Source: Clostridiales bacterium (GTDB taxonomy: Bacteria > Bacillota > Clostridia > Oscillospirales > Acutalibacteraceae). From it: a DNA stretch of 64,000 nt. Below, one piece after another: positions 42,172-51,261 of this stretch. A program made the position numbers and the translations under genes. The notes beneath the pieces are model-generated. The model was not told where the DNA came from. It saw nothing but the letters and a program-made list of their open reading frames with translations, and made no database searches. The stretch spans positions 62,001-126,000 of the forward strand of contig JAHZDE010000008.1 of the NCBI GenBank assembly GCA_019422525.1, read 5' to 3'. Within the stretch, counting starts at the first letter, position 1. The number at the start of each line of letters is the position of its first letter.

Positions 42172-42414
42172 ATGGATTTTGCGTGCTTGAACTGTGGTGC
42201 AAAAAGCTACTGCATCGAAGCGTGTGAAGCTGGCTCCATCATGTGCCTGGCAAACCGCTTGCGCACCGGCCGGACAAAGGCCGATGTTTTGGGTCATGAG
42301 GCAGCACCTGCCAATCCGCAGCATTGTGCATACTGCGGGAAGCCGCTGAAAGTAATTGGAACAGAGCGCTTTTGCAATAATGTGCAGTGCCTGAACCGTT
42401 TTCAGAATGTTTGA
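42172..42414 (+). CDS. Cysteine-rich early phage protein
   Basis: 80 residues with CLNCGAKSYCIEAC and HCAYCGKPLKVIG...FCNNVQC, two probable zinc ribbons. ATG 42172 follows AAAGGAAG. Confidence 0.75.
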   Translation: MDFACLNCGAKSYCIEACEAGSIMCLANRLRTGRTKADVLGHEAAPANPQHCAYCGKPLKVIGTERFCNNVQCLNRFQNV

Positions 42415-42428
42415 AAGGAAGTGAACCT

Positions 42429-42740
42429 ATGACTGACCTTGAACAGGCCATTGCTGATATGGTACAGCAGGCCGTGGATAAGCTGACGGCACCGGAGCGA
42501 CTGTACAGTGCAGAAGATATTGCCAAACGATATCATTGCTCTCCGGGAACTGCATCCATATGGATACGCGCTGGACTTTTCGGCGAAACCATCAACACCG
42601 GTAAGCGGAGCCGCTTGGTGACAGAGGAAGGAATTAGAAAGTATGACCTCGAGCATATCGGCCCTGCTTATGATGGCGAAAAAATATCCGTACCGCGCGG
42701 CCGTAAAAAGAAAATCCCCGTAAATCCGGGGAAAATCTGA
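42429..42740 (+). CDS. Helix-turn-helix early phage protein
   Basis: 103 residues. SAEDIAKRYHCSPGTASIWI is an excisionase-like/MerR-like DNA-binding motif, and the C-terminus is basic (PRGRKKKIPVNPG). It may be an excisionase or an early regulator. Confidence 0.75.
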   Translation: MTDLEQAIADMVQQAVDKLTAPERLYSAEDIAKRYHCSPGTASIWIRAGLFGETINTGKRSRLVTEEGIRKYDLEHIGPAYDGEKISVPRGRKKKIPVNPGKI

Positions 42741-42755
42741 AAGGAGACAAACAAC

Positions 42756-42980
42756 ATGACCGAAACCATAATTCTGATTGCCCTGTTGTCGGCAATAGGC
42801 GGTGCGCTGCTGATGAGCATCGCGCAGGAAATCGCTGAAGCCGTTTGGAAGAGACAGACCCGGAAGGAGCGGCAGGATAGAGCCATGCAAAAAGCTGCCC
42901 AAAAAGCCTTGGAGCGGGAGATGACCCGCCAGGAAGCACACCGGAGCAGCATCATGCGGGAACTGACAAGGAGAATGTGA
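42756..42980 (+). CDS. Small membrane-anchored phage protein
   Basis: 74 residues. One N-terminal transmembrane helix (IILIALLSAIGGALLMSI) and a long basic helix. Function unknown. Confidence 0.7.
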   Translation: MTETIILIALLSAIGGALLMSIAQEIAEAVWKRQTRKERQDRAMQKAAQKALEREMTRQEAHRSSIMRELTRRM

Positions 42981-42981
42981 G

Positions 42982-43248
42982 ATGCTGAAACGCTATTACT
43001 TTACCTTTGGTATGAGCCCAGAATTCCCGTTTTGTGGCGGCTGGGTGATTGTCGTGGCACCAGACTTCCATGCAGCTGCACAGGTTTTCAAAGCGTACTA
43101 TCCCTCTGAGCGGGACCCTGGAATCCTCAATTGCGCCGACTATTATTCCGAAGAATCCTTCCAAGAGACGGAAATGGCAGAAACCGGCAATTTCGGTGCG
43201 TTTTGCCATGAGATTATCGAGCCCAGAAAGCCAGGTGAAATCAAATGA
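42982..43248 (+). CDS. Small phage protein, unknown function
   Basis: 88 residues, soluble, with FPFCGGWVIVVAPDFHAA. It starts 1 base after the previous gene and overlaps the next by 4. No family recognised. Confidence 0.7.
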   Translation: MLKRYYFTFGMSPEFPFCGGWVIVVAPDFHAAAQVFKAYYPSERDPGILNCADYYSEESFQETEMAETGNFGAFCHEIIEPRKPGEIK

Positions 43249-43439
43249 GCCTCCCCAAAATCGTCCCGTGCAGCTGCGGGCACCAGCCAAAGCTGGAAGA
43301 AAGCTTCCCGAACATAAACGGCTATTTCCGCCAAAGATTCTATGTGTACTGCCCGTATTGCGGCAAAGAATCAATCTGTATGGAGACCCGGACAAAAGCC
43401 ATTAAGGCTTGGAACTATGGGCAGGAGGGGGATTCATGA
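43245..43439 (+). CDS. Lar-like zinc-finger protein (restriction-alleviation family)
   Basis: 64 residues with PCSCGHQPKL, YVYCPYCGKES and TKAIKAWN, the typical Lar-family layout. Rac prophage Lar reduces type I restriction in E. coli. Many Lar-like proteins have no tested role. Confidence 0.7.
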   Translation: MSLPKIVPCSCGHQPKLEESFPNINGYFRQRFYVYCPYCGKESICMETRTKAIKAWNYGQEGDS

Positions 43440-43789
43440 GTACAAAAGCAGTGGTGGAAATTATCTGCCGGCAATGCGGCAAGAAAGTGCAGACTAAAAC
43501 TCATAATCGCATGTATTGTTCGGACTGCCAAAAGGAACTTGCCAAAGCCCGAAGCAAGGCTTGGTACAAAAAGCGCAAGGAAGCGTGCCAGAAGCCAGAA
43601 TTTTTAGAGAGTCAACTCCCAGAGCAAAGCTGGAAAAATTCTCTGGATTTATTTATGCATCAGGTAGATTTATATAATGTGTTCCGAAGAATGTCCGGCC
43701 AGCCCGAGTTGAGCTATGGGCAGTATGTAGCCCTTTTTGACAAAGAAAATGCCGCCCCCAGTGCTGGAACACCGGAGAGCGGCAAGTAA
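43436..43789 (+). CDS. Zinc-ribbon phage protein
   Basis: 117 residues. CRQCGKKVQTKTHNRMYCSDC is a zinc ribbon, followed by a basic segment and a soluble tail. The ATG overlaps the previous stop by 4 bases. Confidence 0.7.
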   Translation: MSTKAVVEIICRQCGKKVQTKTHNRMYCSDCQKELAKARSKAWYKKRKEACQKPEFLESQLPEQSWKNSLDLFMHQVDLYNVFRRMSGQPELSYGQYVALFDKENAAPSAGTPESGK

Positions 43790-43833
43790 GAAAGATACAG
43801 CCTAAGTATAGGCTATTTTGGAGGAAAAAGCAA

Positions 43834-45783
43834 ATGAAACTTTTAAGACTGACCCTTGACAACTTCAAGGGCACGAAACACTTTTCTCTCAACCTGCGGG
43901 AGGGGTGCAGCGCGGCCGTATACGGCGAAAACGGCACCGGAAAAACCACTCTGGCGGACGCCTGGTGCTGGCTGCTGTTCGGCGTTGACTCCAAAGGCCA
44001 GAGCGACAGCAAAAACGGCGGCTTTCAGGTATCCACCAAGGGCACCAGCGGCCTGGACTACTCTGTTTCCGCTGCCATCGAGGTGGACGGCCGTGTTCAT
44101 ACCCTGCGGCGGGTGTATAGGGAAGAATTCAGCCGCAAAAACGGGGAGTCGGAAAAAGGACAGGCCAAAAACCACACCGATTACTATCTGGACGATACCC
44201 CGCTGAAAACCAAAAAGCAGTATGACGCATTTATCGATACGCTGTTCCCTTCCCGGGAAGTCGGCAGGGCGCTGACGATTCCGTCTTATTTTCCCGGAGA
44301 GCTGGAGCCCGGCAGCCGGCGGGAGCTGCTGCTGAAGCTGTTCTCCCCGGAAATTACCGAGGACTCTGTCATGGATCGCCATCCGGAACTGGCCCGGCTG
44401 CGTACATATAAAGGCTATAAGACCGTAGAACAGTATCGGGATTGGGCGAAGGCTCAGCGCACGGCCGTCAACAAAGAGCTGGATAGCATCCCCGGCCGCA
44501 TTGATGAAGCCAACCTGGCAAAGCGCGAAGAGCTTCTCACTCCGGAAGACAAGGCCGTTTTCCAGCGACTGCAGGCGGAAAAGGCCAAGCTGACTATAAA
44601 GATTAACAGTATCCGTTCCGGCTCCGCGCAGATGGACGCTGCCCGGAGAAGAAGCGAAACGGAGGCTCTGCTCTCGGAGCGCCGGGCTTCTTATATGGGG
44701 AAATTCCTCCACGCCAACGATGCTCTGAACACTGACGCCCAGGCACTGCGGAAAGAGATTTCCGAAAAAGAGCGGGATTTGTTCATTCTCAAACGCAAAA
44801 ACGAAGAGCGGGTTTTGTCCATGGAAGACATTCTAAAGGAAATCGGCCGTCTGGGAGATGAATGGCAGAAGTGGAAGGGGAAGAACTTCGACGAATCCTC
44901 CACTATTTGTCCCACCTGCGGGCAGCCGCTGCCGCCGGAACAGGTGCAGGAAGCCCGGGAAAGATTCAACCTGACCCGCAGCGAGACGATTCGGCAAATC
45001 GAAGAACAGGGGACTCAGCTGAGAGAACGCCTGAAGCGGGACTCTGCTGCTGTAAAGAAAGAACAGAAGACAATTACCGCGGCTGAACAGCAACTTGCTG
45101 CTTTACAAGAAAAGCTGGACAAGCTGGCCGCAGCCATTGTCACCCCGCCGCCCTTTGAAAGTACAGACGATTACCAAAAACTAACCAAAGAAATCGAGGA
45201 AATCCGGCAGGAGGAAGCGGTACTCAAAGCCGGCGCTGAAAAGCAGCTGGCCCCTCTTCTGGAAAAGGAAGAGAAAATTCAGCAGCAGCTGGACGAGCTG
45301 TCCCGGAAACGGTTGAACGCGGAAATGAACCGGCAGCAGGAGCAGCGCATCCATGAGCTGCTGGCCAAACAGAAAGAACTGAATCTGCAACTGACCACTC
45401 TGGATGATGGCCTGGCTCTTGCAGATCAGTTTATCCGGCTGCGGGCGATGGACTTGGAAGAGGACATCAACAGCCATTTTGAGGTAGTGCGCTGGAAGCT
45501 CTTTGACATGCAGGTCAACAGCGGGGTGAAAACCTGCTGTGAAGCCATGGCCGACAATGACAACGGCATTTTTGTGGAGTACGGCTCCAATTTGAATGAC
45601 GGCCGGCAGATTCAGGCCGGTGTGGATATCATCAACGCTATCACTAAAGCCACAGGCGTGACTGCCCCCATTTGGATTGACGGAGCCGGAGAGTTGACCA
45701 AAAAACTGAACACGCAGTCCCAATGTGTCCGCCTGTACGCTTCCGCAGCGGACAAAGTACTGCGGGTGGAGGTACTGGAATGA
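43834..45783 (+). CDS. SbcC/Rad50-like ATPase of the recombination module
   Basis: 649 residues. Walker A GENGTGKTTL near the N-terminus, long coiled coils with a zinc hook CPTCGQPL (~360), and a C-terminal region with IWIDGAGELTKK in the place of Walker B/D-loop. Phage relatives often precede RecT and process DNA ends. No SbcD-like nuclease gene is adjacent. Confidence 0.88.
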   Translation: MKLLRLTLDNFKGTKHFSLNLREGCSAAVYGENGTGKTTLADAWCWLLFGVDSKGQSDSKNGGFQVSTKGTSGLDYSVSAAIEVDGRVHTLRRVYREEFSRKNGESEKGQAKNHTDYYLDDTPLKTKKQYDAFIDTLFPSREVGRALTIPSYFPGELEPGSRRELLLKLFSPEITEDSVMDRHPELARLRTYKGYKTVEQYRDWAKAQRTAVNKELDSIPGRIDEANLAKREELLTPEDKAVFQRLQAEKAKLTIKINSIRSGSAQMDAARRRSETEALLSERRASYMGKFLHANDALNTDAQALRKEISEKERDLFILKRKNEERVLSMEDILKEIGRLGDEWQKWKGKNFDESSTICPTCGQPLPPEQVQEARERFNLTRSETIRQIEEQGTQLRERLKRDSAAVKKEQKTITAAEQQLAALQEKLDKLAAAIVTPPPFESTDDYQKLTKEIEEIRQEEAVLKAGAEKQLAPLLEKEEKIQQQLDELSRKRLNAEMNRQQEQRIHELLAKQKELNLQLTTLDDGLALADQFIRLRAMDLEEDINSHFEVVRWKLFDMQVNSGVKTCCEAMADNDNGIFVEYGSNLNDGRQIQAGVDIINAITKATGVTAPIWIDGAGELTKKLNTQSQCVRLYASAADKVLRVEVLE

Positions 45784-46070
45784 AGAAAATTACCACCAAG
45801 CAGGGATACATTGCGTACACCTGCACAGCACAGGAAACCACCTATCTGGGTGGAATAGGAATCTGTGACGACTGCGGAAAAGCTGCTTTGAACGGGTTTC
45901 TGGTACCGGTACTAAATCACTACATGTGTCCTGACTGTTTTGCCAAATGGCAGAATAGCGGTCGGTTTTATCCAGAAGACCTTCCGGCCGAAGCCAGAAC
46001 TGCCGCGTATTATGAATACCGGATTCCCATGGACAGCGACAATGAAAATTTTACATATCAGGAGGAATAA
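45780..46070 (+). CDS. Small zinc-binding phage protein
   Basis: 96 residues with CDDCGKAALNGFLVPVL...CPDCFAKW. The ATG overlaps the preceding stop (ATGA). Confidence 0.75.
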   Translation: MKKITTKQGYIAYTCTAQETTYLGGIGICDDCGKAALNGFLVPVLNHYMCPDCFAKWQNSGRFYPEDLPAEARTAAYYEYRIPMDSDNENFTYQEE

Positions 46071-46073
46071 GCT

Positions 46074-46892
46074 ATGGCAAACACACTGACAAAAGTAGAC
46101 CAGTTTAAAGGGGTTATCAATTCCCAGACCATCAAAGCGCAGGTATACAACAGCTTTAAGGATAAGGAAATGGCCGGCGCTTTTCTGAGCTCCATGATTG
46201 ACCTGTATTCCGGGGACAGCTATTTGCAGAAATGTGACCCGGAAAAGGTAGCGCTGGAAGCCGTCAAGGCTGCGGCGCTCCATCTGCCAATTATTAAATC
46301 CCTGGGCTATGCCTATGTAGTCCCCTACAAGAACATCCCCACCTTTACCATCGGATATAAAGGGCTGGTACAGCTGGCGCAGCGCACCGGCCAGTATAAG
46401 ATTATCAACGCTGATGTGGTATATGAAGGCGAGCTGAAGGGTTTTGACAAGCTTTCCGGTATACCAGACATTTCCGGCCAGCGGGTTTCTGACAAGGTGG
46501 TGGGCTATTTCGCCTATTTCCGCCTGCTCAACGGCCATGAGCACGTTTTTTATATGTCCCGGGAGGACATGGTAAAGTATGCGGAGCGGTATTCCCCTTC
46601 TTATAACAGCTCCAGCAGCCCGTGGAAAACGGAGTTTGACAAAATGGCCATGAAGACCACACTCCGGCAGCTTTTAAGCAAATGGGGCCCCACTTCCACC
46701 GAAATGCAGAAGGTGGAGCAGCTGGACGATAAAGGCTCGGTTCCTATGCAGACGCCCAACAAAGCTATGATTGATATTGACGCGGAGACCGGAGAGGTCC
46801 TTTCCGTACATAAAAAGAACGATGCTCCAGCAGAAGAGGAAAGCCAGCAGCCTGCCAGAGCGCCCTTTATGGATGACATTTTAGATGAGTAA
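46074..46892 (+). CDS. recT: RecT-family single-strand annealing protein
   Basis: 272 residues. Typical RecT features: KAAALHLPI, PYKNIPTFTIGYKGLVQLAQRTG (split across the core), KMAMKTTLRQLLSKWG. It anneals homologous single strands in phage recombination. The acidic C-terminus ends PFMDDILDE. Confidence 0.93.
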   Translation: MANTLTKVDQFKGVINSQTIKAQVYNSFKDKEMAGAFLSSMIDLYSGDSYLQKCDPEKVALEAVKAAALHLPIIKSLGYAYVVPYKNIPTFTIGYKGLVQLAQRTGQYKIINADVVYEGELKGFDKLSGIPDISGQRVSDKVVGYFAYFRLLNGHEHVFYMSREDMVKYAERYSPSYNSSSSPWKTEFDKMAMKTTLRQLLSKWGPTSTEMQKVEQLDDKGSVPMQTPNKAMIDIDAETGEVLSVHKKNDAPAEEESQQPARAPFMDDILDE

Positions 46893-47610
46893 GGTATACT
46901 GCCTCGGCTCCGGGAGCAAGGGCAACAGCTACGCTGTGGATGACGGCCGCAGCGTCCTGCTTCTGGAGGCGGGGCTTCCCGCATCAAAAATCACTGCCGG
47001 ATATCGGGAACTGCTTCCCCGGGTGGCCGGGTGCCTCATTACCCATGAGCACATGGACCACGCCAGAGGAGCGGCGGAGCTGGCCCGTCGGGGCATTTCC
47101 CTGTATCTGTCAAAGGGGACTCGGGAAAACATCCCGGGAATCCAGAACCCCTATGCTTTGCAGATTGTCCGGGCATATGAGCCTTTTCACCTGTACGAGC
47201 AGGGAGAAGTTCTCTGGACTGTTCTGCCCTGGGCGGCACAGCATGATGCAGCGGAACCGCTGGGCTTTCTCATCCAGAGCCGCAGCACCGGGGAAAAGCT
47301 GCTGTTTGCCACGGATACCTGTTTTATTCCCAACACCTTTCGAGGGCTGAATACCATCATGGTTGAGTGTAACTACGACCAGGAGATGCTGGAAAGGGCC
47401 ATTGAAAACGGCCGTACAGATTCCCGTATCCTGCACCGGCTGGAAATCAGCCATTTCGGCCTGCATAACGTCAAGGCCATGCTGGCTGCCAACGATTTGA
47501 GCCAGGTATCCCACATTTATCTGCTGCACGTCTCCACTGCAAACGGAGACAAGCGGAAATTTGAGAAAGAGATTCGAGCCTTTACCGGAGTTCCGGTCAC
47601 GGCTTTTTGA
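46885..47610 (+). CDS. MBL-fold metallohydrolase
   Basis: 241 residues. Metal site THEHMDHARGA (HxHxDH), FATDTCF and SHFGLHN. It overlaps recT by 8 bases. Phage MBL proteins beside recT may be nucleases, but the substrate is not known. Confidence 0.88.
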   Translation: MSKVYCLGSGSKGNSYAVDDGRSVLLLEAGLPASKITAGYRELLPRVAGCLITHEHMDHARGAAELARRGISLYLSKGTRENIPGIQNPYALQIVRAYEPFHLYEQGEVLWTVLPWAAQHDAAEPLGFLIQSRSTGEKLLFATDTCFIPNTFRGLNTIMVECNYDQEMLERAIENGRTDSRILHRLEISHFGLHNVKAMLAANDLSQVSHIYLLHVSTANGDKRKFEKEIRAFTGVPVTAF

Positions 47611-47622
47611 GGAGGAAGCGCT

Positions 47623-48474
47623 ATGATTAACAGTATATGGATTGAACTCCATCAGGAAATGCCGCGGCATCCTAAAACACTGGCGCTTGCGCAAACCCTC
47701 AAAATCAGCCGCCGGGAAGCTGTGGGGCTGTTGATTGACCTGTGGACTTGGGGGCTGAATTGTGCAGACGAGACCGGGCATCTCCGGGGTATTACCAATG
47801 AAGGAATCGCCATGGCTTTGGATTGGTCCGGCAGACAAGCTGCCAAGCTGGTCAATGCATTGGTGGGCTGCGGCTGGATTGACGGAGAAAACGGAAACTA
47901 TAGCCTGCATGATTGGGCGGACTATACCAGCCGTCTTTCGGACAAAAGGAAGGACGCGGAGCGGAAACGGGAAGCCCGAAAACGAGCAAAACAAACGGAC
48001 GAATCCCCGGAAAATCCGCAAAACGTCCCCGGACAGTCCGCGGACAGTCCACGGAAAAATACCGTTAACCCGCGCGCGGGTATAACCGAACCTAACCAAA
48101 CCAAACCATATATAACTACATCTAACCTTAACGCAGCATCTATACCGGTAGAGGAGGATGCATCCTTGGATACGGCTGCGCTGCGCCGGGTGTGTGAGGA
48201 ATTTTCTTTGTGTATTCACGAGCCAAGTGAGAAGGAGAGGGAGCAGCTGCGCTTACTCCTGGGGGAATACAGCAAGCCAACCCTGCTGGCAGCCATCCGG
48301 GACGCTAAGGGGAAGGGACGGAGCGTCAACTACCTGCGTACCATCCTGGAAAGTTGGAAGCGCACTGGCACCGCGCCGCCGGCAGCCCCCAATATACCGG
48401 CGCCCAGCTTTGATTTGGAAGAATACGAACGGTCTACTGGCTGGAATTACAGAGAGGGGGAGAACTCGAGATGA
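47623..48474 (+). CDS. Phage replication initiator (DnaD-like)
   Basis: 283 residues. N-terminal winged helix with EAVGLLIDLWTWGLN, a basic helix and linker, and a C-terminal DnaD-like part (LLLGEYSKPTLLAAIRDAKG, FDLEEYERSTGW). It is related to the orphan at 16449-17384. The linker DNA has clustered repeats (listed separately) that may be the phage origin. Confidence 0.85.
   Translation: MINSIWIELHQEMPRHPKTLALAQTLKISRREAVGLLIDLWTWGLNCADETGHLRGITNEGIAMALDWSGRQAAKLVNALVGCGWIDGENGNYSLHDWADYTSRLSDKRKDAERKREARKRAKQTDESPENPQNVPGQSADSPRKNTVNPRAGITEPNQTKPYITTSNLNAASIPVEEDASLDTAALRRVCEEFSLCIHEPSEKEREQLRLLLGEYSKPTLLAAIRDAKGKGRSVNYLRTILESWKRTGTAPPAAPNIPAPSFDLEEYERSTGWNYREGENSR
48031..48127. repeat. Repeat cluster inside the initiator gene (candidate phage origin)
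   Basis: Direct repeat GGACAGTCC twice (~48031-48052), perfect palindrome CCCGCGCGCGGG (48069-48080), then five NAACC pentamers (48083-48107), an AT-rich stretch and another in-phase TAACC at 48123. The pentamers match those in the orphan gene. Confidence 0.7.
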
Positions 48475-48914
48475 TTGAATTTACCATTCCAGGAGATCCT
48501 CGGGGAAAAGGCCGTCCCCGTGTTGTGCGGCTGAAAAATGGGGCATCCATGAGCTACACACCGGACAAAACAGTGGCCTATGAGGAGCTGGCCCGCCAAA
48601 GGTTCCGGCAGCAATGGCCTTCGGCAGATCTTCCGTTCCCGGCCCACACACCGGTGTGTGTGATGATTACCGCCTGTTTCGGTATCCCAAAGAGCACCAG
48701 CAAAAAAGCCCGGGTCTCTATGCTCGGCGGCCAAACTTATCCCACGAAAAAGCCGGATGTGGACAACGTGGTCAAGATTGTACTGGATGCCCTAAACGGG
48801 TTTGCCTGGCACGATGATGCACAGGTGGTGCTTTTGCAAGTTGCCAAGGAATACACGGAGCATGAGCCTTTTGTGCGGGTGCAGGTGAGTGAGCACAAAG
48901 ATTTGCCGTTTTGA
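48471..48914 (+). CDS. RusA-family Holliday junction resolvase
   Basis: 147 residues. FTIPGDPRGKGRPRV at the N-terminus and KKPDVDNVVKIVLDALNG with a following HDDAQV give the RusA metal-binding aspartates. It resolves four-way junctions. It overlaps the initiator gene by 4 bases. Confidence 0.92.
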   Translation: MIEFTIPGDPRGKGRPRVVRLKNGASMSYTPDKTVAYEELARQRFRQQWPSADLPFPAHTPVCVMITACFGIPKSTSKKARVSMLGGQTYPTKKPDVDNVVKIVLDALNGFAWHDDAQVVLLQVAKEYTEHEPFVRVQVSEHKDLPF

Positions 48915-48929
48915 GAGGAGATACCTATC

Positions 48930-49178
48930 ATGCCGAAAAAACGAAACTGCCGCCGAACGCCGTATGAACTCCGGCAGCATGAAACAGCGGTAAAAATCCG
49001 CAAAATGACAGATAGGCAGCTGTGTGAATTTATCGACGGCCTTTCTGCCGCCCGCCCCAGTGTGGAGGATTTCTTCTGCTGCCTGGACAAGCAGGCCGGG
49101 AGCGGCAGCGGAATCAGTACCGGCACGATTCACAAGCTGCGGAAGATTGCCGTGAAGGAAGGGTTTTTGGAGGGGTGA
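48930..49178 (+). CDS. Small phage protein, unknown function
   Basis: 82 residues, basic N-terminus (PKKRNCRRTPYELRQHE) and RKIAVKEGF tail. No family recognised. Confidence 0.65.
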   Translation: MPKKRNCRRTPYELRQHETAVKIRKMTDRQLCEFIDGLSAARPSVEDFFCCLDKQAGSGSGISTGTIHKLRKIAVKEGFLEG

Positions 49179-49181
49179 ACC

Positions 49182-49418
49182 ATGAAAGACATAGAGGTTC
49201 TTTGGCTTTGTACATGTACCGGCTGGCCTGTCGGTATCGTAAAAGCCTTTGATGAAATTGAACAGCGCTGGAAGTTTTATATCGGGACTGGTCATGGGCG
49301 TGATGAAACCCGGGATGTCCAAACGATTATCAACTGGGGTCAGAAATTTGATAATCTGGATTTTTTGGTGAAGTTTTTGGAGGTGAAAGAGAAAAATGAA
49401 AAGAACCATGGCGAATAG
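49182..49418 (+). CDS. Small phage protein, unknown function
   Basis: 78 residues with GWPVGIVKAFDEIEQRWKFY. It overlaps the next gene by 23 bases. No family recognised. Confidence 0.6.
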   Translation: MKDIEVLWLCTCTGWPVGIVKAFDEIEQRWKFYIGTGHGRDETRDVQTIINWGQKFDNLDFLVKFLEVKEKNEKNHGE

Positions 49419-49620
49419 CCGGATTGAGATATGGAGCCATGACTATATCAACCATCAGAATGAAAGGGCAAAAGAGGACAAGGCTGCCGTTATTTTGCAA
49501 ATTGAGCCGGCGGGGAAAGAAAACTGTATCGTGGAAGTAGTTGACCTTGCAAGTTTCAAAACGTTACTTGGAAAATATCCGCTGCCGGACATTCACAATT
49601 GCAGCGGGTTATTGGAATAA
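49396..49620 (+). CDS. Small phage protein, unknown function
   Basis: 74 residues. ATG 49396 or the in-frame ATG 49411 may be the start. No family recognised. Confidence 0.55.
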   Translation: MKRTMANSRIEIWSHDYINHQNERAKEDKAAVILQIEPAGKENCIVEVVDLASFKTLLGKYPLPDIHNCSGLLE

Positions 49621-49650
49621 ACCGCTACCAAAATCAAAGGAGGGAAGGCT

Positions 49651-50136
49651 GTGGAAGAACCAAAAACACCGGAGCAGGTAAAAAGCCTGCTGGAAAAATA
49701 TCACGATATTCCCGCCATGATTGCCGAAGAAAATGCCGTGATATATCATTGCCAGCAGCAGATGAAAGTGATTGCTTTGTCCGGTGTTCAAATAACCGGA
49801 CTTCCCGGCGGGAAAGGACAGGTTTCTGACCCTACCGCCAATATGGCGCAGGGACAAACAGAAGAGTATGAGCGGGAGATGAAAGCCTGCAAAGCCCGGA
49901 TTGCAGACCTTCGGCTGGAAAGAGTCTGGGTGTATGAACACCTTCGTCGCCTGTCCCACATCGATGAACGGATTATACGGCTGAAATATATCGGCCCTGC
50001 CGACCCAGCCCGAAGGGAAAAATGGCGCCAGCCTACCTTCTTTGAGATTGGCCGAAAAATTGGGTATAGCGAAGCAGCGGTAAAGAAAAAAACATATGAT
50101 ATTTTGAATCGTTTTTGCAAAAAAAATATCCGATAG
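49651..50136 (+). CDS. Late-gene sigma-like regulator (ArpU/DUF1492 type)
   Basis: 161 residues, GTG start after AAAGGAGGG. A coiled N-terminus leads to a region-4-like helix-turn-helix (HIDERIIRLKYIG, TFFEIGRKIGYSEAAVKKKT). Such proteins control late genes in Firmicute phages. It stands just before the late operon and a TATCCG repeat array. Confidence 0.8.
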   Translation: MEEPKTPEQVKSLLEKYHDIPAMIAEENAVIYHCQQQMKVIALSGVQITGLPGGKGQVSDPTANMAQGQTEEYEREMKACKARIADLRLERVWVYEHLRRLSHIDERIIRLKYIGPADPARREKWRQPTFFEIGRKIGYSEAAVKKKTYDILNRFCKKNIR

Positions 50137-50166
50137 TATCCGAAAGTATCCGTTTTTATCCGTTTT
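50127..50166 (+). repeat. Four TATCCG repeats at exact 10-bp spacing
   Basis: TATCCGATAG, TATCCGAAAG, TATCCGTTTT, TATCCGTTTT, one helical turn apart, directly after the sigma-like gene. The first unit contains its stop codon. They may be binding sites for that regulator upstream of the late genes. Confidence 0.85.
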
Positions 50167-50264
50167 CCCGAGTATCATGTATAGTTAAGGAGTTTCGCAA
50201 AGAGGGCAGCCAGCAGGCTGTCCTTTTTCGTTATGGTCAGGCCGCTTTGTCACAAAAGGAGGAC

Positions 50265-50324
50265 AAAGTGGAATATCAAAACCGAATTTTCAACAAAGTG
50301 GAATATCAAAACCGAATTTTCAAC
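50265..50324 (+). repeat. Perfect 30-bp tandem duplication
   Basis: Two identical 30-base units at 50265-50294 and 50295-50324 span the start of the methyltransferase gene, adding ten codons (EYQNRIFN repeated). Confidence 0.95.
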
Positions 50325-51013
50325 ATGGATTGCATCGCGGGAATGTCCCTACTGCCGGATGGATGCATGGATATGATTTTGACTGACCTTCCATACGCTG
50401 TGACCAACTGTCGCTGGGACAGCCTGATTCCTTTTGACCAGCTGTGGCCTGCGTTTTGGAGAGTATTAAAGCCCAACGGTGCAACTGCCTGACTGCCTGT
50501 CAGCCCTTTACCACCCGGCTCATCAGCAGCCAGCAGAAATATTTCCGCTATTGCTGGTACTGGGTAAAGAACATGGCCACCGGTTTCGCCTTCGCCAAAA
50601 AGCAGCCTTTGCGCTGCGTGGAGGAAGTTTGCATATTTTACCGGAAGTTCCCAACCTACAATCCCCAGGGCATTATTGTCCTGGATAAACCCGTTCGGAG
50701 AAAGGGGAAGACAACAGCATCCCACGGAGATTGCGTGTATCACATGGATACCCTCTCGAAGAATACCGAGACCTGCGTTATCCACTATCCCCGGCAGGTG
50801 TTGGAAGTAAAATGTGAGAGAGGGCTGCATCCCACGCAGAAACCGGTGGCGCTGTTTGAATACCTGATACGTACCTACACAAACCCGGGAGGAAATGTGC
50901 TGGATGCCTGCATGGGCAGCGGTACTACGAAAGCGGCTTGCCGCAATACCGGACGGAATTACACCGGATTTGAGATTGACCGTCGATATTTTGAAATTGC
51001 CGAAAAGAGATAG
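50268..51013 (+). pseudogene. Phage DNA methyltransferase, frameshifted
   Basis: A beta-type N4-cytosine/N6-adenine methyltransferase. The first frame has the catalytic TDLPYAVTN (DPPY-like) and runs to FWRVLKPNGATA, then a stop at ~50490. The second frame, from there to 51013, has FTTRLISSQQKYFRYCWYW, HPTQKPV and motif I DACMGSGTT. A one-base deletion near 50485 explains the break. It may have matched host or foreign restriction specificity. Confidence 0.85.
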
Positions 51014-51024
51014 AGGTGAACCAA

Positions 51025-51261
51025 ATGCCAACACCCTGCCCGCTCAATGGACGCTGTATGTATAACATTCGCATTTATGCTGGTTGTGATTTTTGCATTT
51101 TGCCGCGCTGCATCCATCCTGATGAGCAGCGCCGGGCACTTATCCGGGCAATTACTCAGTTGGCGGTCAAGCCGCACCGCAACCCGGCACAGGAAGAAAA
51201 GCTCCAGCGTTACCGGCGATACTTCCGGGAACTGAATCATCGGGGCGGTGACCCGCTGTGA
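51025..51261 (+). CDS. Cysteine-rich small phage protein
   Basis: 78 residues with CPLNGRCMYNIRIYAGCDFC and CIHPDEQRR. Probably zinc-binding. It overlaps the HNH gene by 4 bases. Confidence 0.7.
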   Translation: MPTPCPLNGRCMYNIRIYAGCDFCILPRCIHPDEQRRALIRAITQLAVKPHRNPAQEEKLQRYRRYFRELNHRGGDPL

